Positions 54,972 through 64,000 of a stretch of DNA of 64,000 nucleotides are shown piece after piece. Positions within the stretch are counted from its first letter, which is position 1. Every line of letters begins with the position of its first letter. Under the pieces are notes generated by a model, which was not told the DNA's origin, did no database searches, and saw only the letters and a program-made list of their open reading frames with translations. The stretch comes from Acanthococcus lagerstroemiae (lineage: Eukaryota > Arthropoda > Insecta > Hemiptera > Eriococcidae), in contig CM063113.1 of assembly GCA_031841125.1 (NCBI GenBank), positions 43,988,197 to 44,052,196 on the forward strand, read 5' to 3'. Both the position numbers and the translations under genes were made by a program.

Positions 54972-55246
54972 ATAGTACGAAACGAGTTACATTGACTCGT
55001 GGTAACAAAATTTATGAGGAAAAATAGGTTGCATATTAAAAAAGAAAATTATGAAACTGCATATATTACGTCGTATACGTTCTTTGATTTCAACATATGG
55101 CAACACTGCAATTAGACCTAATATTTACGAGAAATGACGTCTAGAATGCTATCATAAGATTATTCAATTGACTAATTTGTGTGAGGAATGATGAGGTAAC
55201 GTTTTTCTGTGCTGAATAATTTGTGCTGTTCCTCTGGATTGAAAAA

Positions 55247-55277
55247 AAATAATAAATAAAATAATAATAATAAAAAA
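55247..55277. repeat. (AAT)n-type microsatellite
   Basis: AATAATAAATAAAATAATAATAATAAAAAA-type sequence, imperfect; it precedes the RTE-like fragment. Confidence 0.75.
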
Positions 55278-55317
55278 GGAGTTAATATTAACGGTGACTT
55301 TCTAAGTAATTTAAACT

Positions 55318-56045
55318 AAAATCCTCACAAAGTCAGGACTTTTGGTAGATATCAACATTGAAAACAAAAAAATTGAAATAGTCGATAGTATTATATATCT
55401 AGGGCAAACAGTTTCATTTCAAAATCAAATGGAAAAGGAAATCAATAGGAGGATCGCAATAGCTTGAAAAAAATTCTGGAGTTTAAAACTCATTCTGAAA
55501 AATAGTTACCCACTAAGATATAAGAGCCATCTTTTTAACAACTGCGTTCTTCCAGCACTCACCTATGGCTGCCAAACATGGACATTGTCCAAACAGCTAG
55601 AAAGAAAACTTCAAACTACCCAGAACTCAATGGAGAGAGCCATGATCGGAATAAAACTGAAAGACAAAGTAAGATTAGGAAAATTCAAAGAAAAATTCAA
55701 GCGAAACAAAAACATCATACACTTCGTTAGAAGGTTGAAATGGGATTGGGCAGGCCATCTGGGTAGACTGAAGGACGATCGCTGGACTCAAAAAATTACA
55801 TTTTGGCAACCTATGAAAGTAAGAAGGCGGGGTAAGCAGAAGGCCTGGTGGTCAGACGACTTCTATAACTTCATAAAGGTAATTTAACCCTTCGGGGAGA
55901 ATCCTGAAAACAAGACTGTTCCACCGCATAGCCAATGACCGGGCCGAATGAGAGAGGTTGAGGGAGGCATTCACCCAAAATAGGGCTTTACCTAAGTTAC
56001 GTATAGCTTAAGAATGTAAATGGCGATGTAACAAAAAAAAAAATT
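55318..56045 (+). pseudogene. RTE-like non-LTR retrotransposon, ORF2 C-terminal third
   Basis: One frame is legible from 55318 to 55890 with a single TGA (about 55466). It carries IYLGQTVSF, EINRRIAIA, LPALTYGCQTWTLS, MERAMIGIKLKD, RRLKWDWAGHLGR and WWSDDF, the post-RT landmarks of endonuclease-RT LINEs in order. After a shift near 55890 the end reads RIANDRAE, stop, ERLREAFTQNRALPKL. A tail of A follows at 56034. It shares RLKWDWA and REAF phrases with the copy at 22040-22500. This is the best-preserved copy of the family in the window, but the endonuclease and RT catalytic parts are absent (5' truncation). Confidence 0.87.
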
Positions 56046-59000
56046 CTATTAATAATAATTAGTCAGTTCATTAAATTTAATTAATTTATTAAAATTGATT
56101 GATACGTCAAATTTAATTGAATATTCAACATTTTTCCATTAATGAAAATTAATTGGTAATTTGGAATTTAGTAATTAATAAAAATAAGTAAGTAATAAAA
56201 AATAATTGATTTATCAGATTTATGGATTACAAAAATTATTCGATTATTCAAAAGTCATCAACTGATTTAGACAATTGAATAAGGTAAAGTGCCGTATATT
56301 GGTCAGGTTTTTGAACCTTTATATCTCGAGCTCTAATTACATGGGGGAGTTGACTGTGGAATCGACGGATACTTTCGTCTATGCTCTACAACATATGACA
56401 AGGTGGCGCTGATGTCAACTCCTTGGATTAATCCACAGGCGTCCTAGGAAGGGTCCAAAAACAAAAATTTAGCTACTGTTTAATCATGGTATATGGTAGT
56501 GTATGCCATCAGGAATGAGTTGTACTTACCCGCGCCGACGTCAAGCTCAAGCGCTAATTTCTGTGAATTTTTGAAAATGAATGAAGATTTGCTAATTATT
56601 GGTTGACCAATGTTCGGCAGAATCTGAAAAAAAAATCTGAAATTGACAGAATGAACAGAAGACAGTGAAATTCAGCTTATTTATTGTAATCAATAATCAG
56701 TTGGAATTTTCTTAGTCGGGCGTCATTTCATTCGGCAGACTGATAACAAGTGAACGAAAATATTAGCAAATTATTATTTAAAAAAAAAAAAAATGGAGCC
56801 AAATAGTGGTCAGACCAGATTTTTGTCAATTCTTTCCCCGTGTATTGAATTTCATCAGTGCTATATGTTCTGAAACTCTCAAATGGGCTATCTAACATAC
56901 TGAAATGAAAAAACATAATAAGAGGACTAAGTTATAGTCAGTTCCTAAACTGGATTCCATCTCCAATTTCCAGGACCCGCACTCGATCAGTAGCTACTCA
57001 AAGTCTGTTAATTATTAGAAAAATATTCCTTAGTATGTCCTTTCAACTCACAATTACAAAAAGTCCGAAATCAATAGCATGAAGTACTTTCTCGATTTTC
57101 TTGACGCACTTCGAAAATAAGGAAACGTTATGACGCCAAAACAGACACATTTTTCCAAAGCTCATACCTTCAACGTGAATCATCAAAATCACTCCGAACA
57201 CAGATCATAATGAAATGCTGTGTGTCTGTCAGACACTGATTAAAAAATAAAACTTCCACGCCCTCTTACGGACCAGGTACATGGCTTCAAAATTTTGATA
57301 ATTGGCACTTGACCTATAAGTGGCGCTTTATCTTAATCAAAGATAATAGGTCAATAAAAATTATCACTTAATCAGAAATGATTAATAGATTGAACTAATG
57401 GATTTATTAAAAAACTGTTATGAATCGAAAATTATTCTCGGATCAAAATGAATTAAGCCTTGAAGTGGACTAATCATACTTCATGGATAATAGGGATGAT
57501 AGTGATTGGTTCCAATGGTGTATTATGAGTCGGTTCTTAGCCACCTGACATTTTGATTAAGACATTTTTGTTCCAGCATGGCCTGATATCGAACTTCTTG
57601 TGAAAGATGAAAGTCAGGGCCGTCAGAAGACAACCTGGGCCTGAGGAAAAACAAAGGAAACTGCGATTTCCCTCAAGCCTTTCTCAGAAATTACGGTTTT
57701 GCATTCGAATACCTCCTCCTCCTTTGCCAAAATAAGGACTAAGAAAAATTATAAGCCTCCAAAAAAGTTCAGGTCTGGAGAAATCTCCCCCTCTTCCTCC
57801 TTTCTCTTGTCAGATCTGGTGGAAGTGGTAAAGAACAGTTATTTGCGATCATATAGAACAACGAATTTTGAATCTTCTTCGGTGAAATCATAAGATAAAC
57901 GTGTATGTTGGATAATTATAAGAAGGGAGTTATCCCCTCACATCCTCTATCAAAATTGATTCGGATTCCTACTCCGATAAACGGCTGATTCCTAGTTTAT
58001 TATTAATGCGAGTACATGAATATCGAACATTACATGAGATATCTTCGGGTTTCTCTGGCAACAGCCACCTACCTGAAAAACCTCTAAGGTGGGGGCGTAT
58101 CTCGGAGTCCTCTATAATGTAACGATACGGTTATTCGAAAATCAAATACTCAAAAAAAAGTCATAATTTTTCGCGAATTCGCGCATCGTTCCTGGAATAT
58201 GAAAGTAGAACTTAAAATGTCTGCACGGCTGGCATATCGACAAGACGTAACCAAATTCGGTAAAAAGAGATATAATCCGAGAATGTTAAACCGTTTTGTT
58301 TCGAAATGTTTTACATTTTCGACGAACCACCGAAGTGCCAAAAATAAAAAGAGAAGCGCCGGGATGTAAATAGGTAGATGTTTCCCGAAACTGTTATTGA
58401 CAGTTATTATATCGTAACGGCACTCGGTTACTCTTCTTATTTTTATTTCATCGTTCCCGCATCCCCGCGAATTTATGTTTATGATGTTGGCAATTTCTCG
58501 CTTACTGCTTACACATTACCTGGTACGGTGTACGAGTTCTTATCCTTGTTTTACAGCACTTTTGTTTTTTATTTTTTTACGTGCGACAAAATCGTGAAAA
58601 TGATTTTACTTTACATGTAATTCGCAGCGTACCTATGAAAACCGCCCTCGGTTCGTAAAAGTCCGACAAACGTATAAGAGGGTAGGCAAAAAAAGAATGT
58701 GGTTCGGCGTGGAGAAAAATTAATTACTGCTCGGAAATGTAATTTCGTCGGCGGAGATGTTACCACAGAAGGGCATATGTCACGAACACGAAATAGGTTT
58801 ACGCATTCACCACTTCCGGACGAAACTTTCTGTTAACCGTACATCAGCATTTGATAAGCTGGAATTCCATGTATCCAGATTCCGTTGTTGGTCCTCAGTC
58901 TGTTTCTGTTTCGCAAAACGAAGGTCCTAAAAACTATCAGCGGAGTGAAGTATAGTGCCGTACATCCAGTGGCGTAAACTCTCATGACTATGCTCAGCAG

Positions 59001-59447
59001 CAGCTTCCCCTCCCCCAGGTGCTGATGGGGTTCTCTCTCAAAGTTAATGAGAAGGGGGAAACAGAGGAATAAAAATTGGAGGGAGAGGGAACATTGCTAA
59101 GACTGTTCGAAACTCGGTCAAGACATGTTATAACTTCTCCAGACTTTTAAAGACTTCTCAAGATATTTCATTACTTCAGGTTTATACTGGCTTCAAAATC
59201 AGTTAAACTTGGTTGTTTGTCGAGCGATATCAGTTTTTTGTTGTGAGGAGGACGGTAACGGCAACTGTATCCTCCGTGTATCTGCACCTGGTTCAGTCCT
59301 CCTGTAGCAGCTTCCACTCCATCTTTATTACTGTTTTTGTCTAGCTTAGAACTTTTTTAGGACGTTTCCAAACTCTTTAAAACTCGCCCCAACTCATTTA
59401 AGAACGGGGTTGCTACTTCCTGAAAAACTTGGAAGATCTAAAAAGGC
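56046..59447. other. Anonymous non-coding sequence
   Basis: About 3.4 kb. AT-rich to 57.5 kb. A segment near 57611 (CAGGGCCGTCAGAAG) and one at 58971 (CAGTGGCGTAAAC) look like single hAT-type ends without partners. From 58.1 to 58.9 kb the sequence is CpG-richer and repeat-free. No gene is supported. Confidence 0.4.
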
Positions 59448-59580
59448 ATGGAATTTGGATGGTCAGGGAAAAATCAGGGAATTTTTATCCGAATATGGCA
59501 TTTTGATTCTCTGAATAGGGTCATTCTACAAAAACAGGGAATTTTTTTTTTTGTATACATCTCGTGGACACCTACTAACC
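59448..59580. mobile_element. Possible MITE fragment
   Basis: CAGGGAAAAATCAGGGAATT and AACAGGGAATTTTT phrases, followed by GTGGACACC at about 59566, resemble interior and end segments of GGTGTCC-type MITEs. Only one end is seen, so this is tentative. Confidence 0.25.
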
Positions 59581-60054
59581 ATAATTTAACCAAATTTGGG
59601 CTTCATTTAAACTTCCCAATAGGCTTTCATTTCACCTTTTTCCCCCACGAGATGAGGGAACGAGAACATGTTTTTTAATTGTAAGATAAATTGCGTAAAA
59701 AGATCGACTTTATCATTCTCCCGGAATGTATCTTATTGCCTCACCTGTATATCATTCTCTTACCAAAGCAAAATATCGATAAAATGAGGGAATGAAAAGT
59801 GAGGGAATGAGAATTTTATCGTTACAATGATCATAACTCTGTCTGTAGTGACACTATGGCGCCAGCCGCTCTTCGGTAAACTAAGAGTAGCTATTAAAGT
59901 AATACTATTCTTAGAATAGGTTGATTACTAACGTTGAGCAGCTGCTGCAGCCGGCGAGGAAATGAGAAAATTTAGAGCCTCCCTATACTTCAGTATTTGA
60001 ATAACTTGGCGCACAACGTTACTCTGTAATCAACACAAAAATGTTTTTAAAAAA
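59581..60054. other. Anonymous sequence
   Basis: Phrases like GAGGGAATGA recur three times near 59650-59810. Nothing else is recognised. Confidence 0.35.
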
Positions 60055-60210
60055 AATTGTCGAAATTTTTGTAATCGGAAAATTTGTTTGTCGGAAGATA
60101 TGCTGTCTGATTTTTTTGTTGTCGGAAAAAATGTATGCCGGCATACTTAGTCGGAAAAAGTGTATGTCGGAAAAAAGATCAGTCGGGAAAATAGATTCGG
60201 AAAAATGTCC
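60055..60210. repeat. Irregular GTCGGAAAA repeat
   Basis: The word TCGGAAAA, with variants, occurs at least six times at roughly 20-30 bp spacing, including TCGGAAAAAATGTATG and TCGGAAAAAGTGTATG. It is a degenerate minisatellite. Confidence 0.55.
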
Positions 60211-60854
60211 TAGAATCGATTCTCTAACCCTTGCTCAGACTGCCTGCGGCTGTTTCGGACTTATTCAAGACTCACTTAATAACTCGTTCCTCGTTGGAAT
60301 TCATGAGGACTGAATTCAAGGCTGGACATAACATAAAATTTCGAATAAATCGGTTCAGTTTTGATAGAGAGATCTTGTAAATGTTATCTGATACAAATAG
60401 TGAAAATTCTGGTAATTCTTACTCCTGCTTTTACCCTTCCACCTATGTATGAAGTTTCTTTTCCTTTTAAAATAGAATATGGTCTAAGTGTTTACGCAGA
60501 CCAGTTACTATTTTAAAAAAAAAGTTACGATCTTAAACAAAATTACTGTGTACCATCGACGAAGTCGCTGGCGATTCAACCAGTAAATAGATAAATAAAA
60601 GAATAAATAAATGAATTCGTAGTGTAAGAGGTAGCCTAAAAATCGTATGCCTACGAAATCGTACCACCAGTTTTATAACCAGAAGGAAAATCAACAAGTG
60701 CGCTCTATCGGTAAAACGCATTACTAGAAGTAATTTTAATAGTCTTAATCCAAAAAATGGGCCGGTAAAATGAAATGTGTACATTTTCAGCGATTAATAT
60801 AAAACACACTATTGCAATATGATATGTTTTACATTCTTTATGTGAAGACTAGCA
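60211..60854. other. Anonymous sequence
   Basis: No gene or repeat recognised. Confidence 0.4.
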
Positions 60855-61005
60855 GCCCCCCCCCAGAACCCACTATAGGCAGAAGACCCTGGAGAACGCA
60901 GACCCACCCCCTGGAAGACCAGTGAGTGCCAAGCCAGGCGCCTCCCACCAGCATCCTCGGCATCTCCACAGAACAGGAAGAAAGAGGGACCCTGGGCACT
61001 TTTGC
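60855..61005. other. GC-rich, CpG-poor patch
   Basis: About 150 bp of C/A/G-rich sequence (for example CCCTGGAGAACGCAGACCC) sits in AT-rich DNA with abrupt edges and few CpG. No frame is recognisable. It may be a fragment of a GC-rich repeat or a composition accident. Confidence 0.4.
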
Positions 61006-64000
61006 GTTTTAAAATAATAAAATTGGCGAGTATTGCCTTTTCCAGTTTCTATGTGGTTTTGGACGAATTTCAGGTACATTATGTACGAACTACTGAACCT
61101 ACTATGGACTAAGGAGCGCCCAAAAACGATGTTTCACACTAAATCGAGTCACAAATAATATTTAATGATTAATTAATACATTAATAGCGAAAATTGTAAT
61201 TAAAAAATTTTTTCATGGAAGGTCTCAGTAAACTTTGATCGAGTTGCGGCACCGGTTAATATTTTTTTTCGACTTCAATTTTTTTTTACTTTGTTTAAAA
61301 ATAAAAATAAACAGAATGAAGGGGTTCTGCACCCCCAAAATCCATTTTGAAAATAATGACCACCCTAATCTATACATTCTAGAGTGAGGCGAGCCTCTTT
61401 GGAGTATTCAACTCGTAGAAAATCGTACAAGCCTTTCACTGGACGCGATACATTCTGAAATTAAATTAAAGAATTGTACGCGCTTTTTTTTTTTTTTCTT
61501 TGAGTGACGAGAATACTCGAAGCCCATAATTAAATCTCGTAGAACTGTACGAACCGTTTCTCGCAATGCTGAACACAAGTCCCAAAAGAACACCCATTAA
61601 CAAGGCTATCTTCTGTTGTAATACAATGGATTTTGGATCTGCATCCGGCCAACATTTTTTTTAAGCCGAACCATTTTTCGGGATTTAGGGGGGAAAGTTT
61701 AACACAGGATTCTCCGGATAAGAAAAGCTGCAATTTCGTTTTGAAAATCTCTAGAATTCAAATTTAGTCAAAAAGATTGGTTCGACCATAAAAAAACGTA
61801 TTCATTTGTGTACGATTGTGTACCTACCAAAAATCTTACAAAAAATGAATTTTTAAAGTTAGCGACTTTTGTTCTTGTTCACGTAAAAAGCACACTTTTT
61901 TGCACATTGTTCATTGAACCACACTGAGGGCGTGGAAAGCGTGAGAATGACTGTTGACTCGGTTTTCAGGGGCACTAAATTCATTTAGAACCGCCATCCT
62001 AAAGGCTCCACCGAAGGAGGGGGCATTAGAATTACAGATAATCCAGTCAGGTATATCAAAAATTGAGTTTTCTGAATCGCTGGATTTACATATTTTAATG
62101 GTAATTTCAATTGAAATCCATAAAAATAATAGTCAGTGGGGAGGCGGGCTGTGGAAACTTGAAAATTATGAGACATAGGCTTCAAGTATATCTATAATTT
62201 CGCCTCCTTGGTGGACACTTTAGGCCGACCCTAGGATTGATGGATATTCTTTACCGATTTAATCGTTTAAAATTTATAGAACTTAATATTAAACACTATA
62301 CACTATATCAATCTCACTGCTATGAATTCTGTGAAACATGAATTTTTTGGGACAAGAAATCAAATTAAATACTTACAACAGATAAAAATATAAAATACAT
62401 AGATTATAACTGAATTTCGGAAAATGAAACATGTATGATGAATAATTGTTCATTAATAAAATTGTTGACCTTTGGTAACTGATGATTGACAAGTTGAAAT
62501 GTGTGACATTTACTGTCTTACATCTCAGAACCATATTCCAAACGTAAAGAATCTGCGAGGAAGGGTATTTTTAAATTTTTCTAAAACGAGGAAGGGCGCC
62601 AAATGTAGAACACCACTTCCTTTTTGGACTATAACTCCTGTTCTGTGAAACACTTTTGAACCCGGTTTGAACTAAAATATTCCCAAAACTTGCCCAGGTA
62701 AACGCCATTTATTCTCGTAATTGTTTTGTTAATCACCAAAAATATTAGAAAAAGTCATAAAAGGACGACAAATAGGAAAGATCAATTTTTTAAATATTTC
62801 TTAAGCATTTTATTCGTATAAAATTCGCATGTAAATAGTCCTTTCTCGTAGTCTAAACATTTCTCGAACACAAGGAACAGAATGGTTCGTAGTACTTTGA
62901 AATGAGAAGCGGTCTTATAATAGCCCATTTTATTGCTCCGAATGCTCTAATCGCCTCTGTTATCTTTGTAGCACTGTACTGCTTACTTTTCGATTTCTGC
63001 TCTTTCGCCATTTCGATAGCATACAGAAAATCTGCAACATTACATGAGAAATTCTGATGAAATTTTTACACCAAATTTACGTATTTCATATTTGTCACAC
63101 TAATAAAATTTACGAACCTGATGACAAAATTAAATTTCTCCACAACGAATGGACAAATATTTTAGCAAAATTCAAATGGTTCGTATGGAAGAAGAGACTT
63201 ATCTAATGATAATAAAATTGTATTCTGGTCCATTCCATAATTTTTTGTTTCGTGATTCTAATTTAACGAAAACGCCAAAAACAACTTCGAAATTCATAAA
63301 AACACATTTTATTATTTACAACTTCGCTATCAGTTGATACTACCCCGTTCACATTAGACCTGGTCATTTAGATCCATTCTACAGTAGTCCCACGAAAAAA
63401 CGCTCGGTTGCTGCATACCGTCGGAGAACAGCTGCTGTTCGATATTAGTCGCCTATTAGATATTTGGTGCTCTTCCTCTAAGCTTAGTATTTTTTAAATC
63501 AACATAATATTAAGTTCAACTTCATATTAATGATTCATGCAAAATATCTAGGGAAATAAGTATGCACTCCATTGATCGAGTTCTCAATAACTTGGAAAAA
63601 TAGATACTGAATTTAATTTCAAATTCCACTCTTAAGTTTCACGTTATTCGATAGCAGTTGTCGACTACCAATTCTCTCCGTTCAGGGGACGTACCTAATG
63701 AGAGCATCGCCCCCTGATCCGATGTTTTATCCTCTGTAACAGAAATTCAAGACTCTTTTCTTGCTGGTTGGGCGTAAAATTTGCAAATTTTTACACCAAG
63801 TTACCTTTCTGGGAAAAGTAGTAGTGCTACAAGCCTGAAGGCGGATTCCTAAATTTTCAACTTCGCTGTACATCTCAGAAGAAAGGTTAGCGTTACCGTG
63901 TACATCGTATCGCTGGGGTATCCTTTCTCATGCGGTACGTATGTTGGCATCGCGACGAGAAATAAATTAAATCATCTCTTACAAATTATTACGCCTGTCG
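61006..64000. other. Anonymous non-coding sequence
   Basis: No supported gene. An imperfect direct repeat is visible at about 61405 and 61530 (CTCGTAGAAAATCGTAC against CTCGTAGAACTGTACGAAC). The remainder to the window end is AT-rich with scattered CpG and nothing I can name. Confidence 0.42.

Noticed and set aside
57608..57650. CAGGGCCGTCAGAAG as a hAT-like end
   Set aside because: No matching inverted end downstream.
58971..58990. CAGTGGCGTAAAC as a MITE end
   Set aside because: A single terminus only; no inverted partner was seen within several hundred bases.

Overview
This is an AT-rich eukaryotic window, most likely from an arthropod and plausibly an insect. The evidence is broken copies of R1-like, RTE-like and I/Jockey-like non-LTR retrotransposons, a piggyBac transposase, a Ty3/Gypsy element, tRNA-derived SINEs, many short inverted-repeat DNA elements, minisatellites, and long stretches with no open frame. 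I see no host protein exon that I can defend and no functional tRNA, rRNA or CRISPR. Nearly everything that can be named is transposon debris or tandem repeat. The species cannot be fixed from the sequence alone.

Layout. 0-6 kb: a short inverted-repeat element inside a GACT-type microsatellite, a GC-rich block (1.43-2.33 kb), then anonymous DNA and a 24-bp minisatellite. 6.3 kb: a complete SINE with a 10-bp target-site duplication (TSD); its relative lies inverted at 21.4 kb with a 15-bp duplication. 7.3-8.5 kb: low-complexity AT-rich DNA with a 255-bp duplication. 11.8-13.1 kb: first foldback-like array. 13.8 and 17.7 kb: two copies of one inverted-repeat element, the second interrupted by another small element. 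15.1-16.1 kb: decayed piggyBac transposase. 22.0-24.4 kb: an RTE-like tail, then a 1.9-kb foldback-like inverted array carrying a 236-bp insertion. 27.0-28.6 kb: 5'-truncated R1-like element inside a degenerate tandem array. 29.4-32.1 kb: Ty3/Gypsy remnant with possible LTR pieces. 35-37.7 kb: small hairpin elements and an RTE-like reverse-transcriptase fragment split by an R1-like 3' tail. 40.6-43.2 kb: RTE-like tail, a 476-bp hairpin element of an unrecognised family, and a 500-N assembly gap. 46.0-47.5 kb: third foldback-like array. 47.7-48.1 kb: fresh 134-bp duplication beside a CT repeat. 51.2 kb: a 122-bp miniature of the 41-kb hairpin element. 53-54.5 kb: non-LTR retrotransposon end inside a 46-bp minisatellite. 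55.3-56.0 kb: longest RTE-like tail. The rest to 64 kb is mostly anonymous.

The copies read as successive insertions: R1-like DNA into RTE-like DNA, a small element into a larger MITE, a hAT- or MULE-like element into a foldback arm, and a LINE into a minisatellite. Two observations deserve most attention. The first is a small family (41.1 and 51.2 kb) built as hairpin plus a unique 3' tail between 10-12 bp direct repeats. The second is a set of three 1.3-1.9 kb inverted structures whose arms are tandem units of about 111-120 bp; these could be foldback transposons or hairpin-RNA sources.
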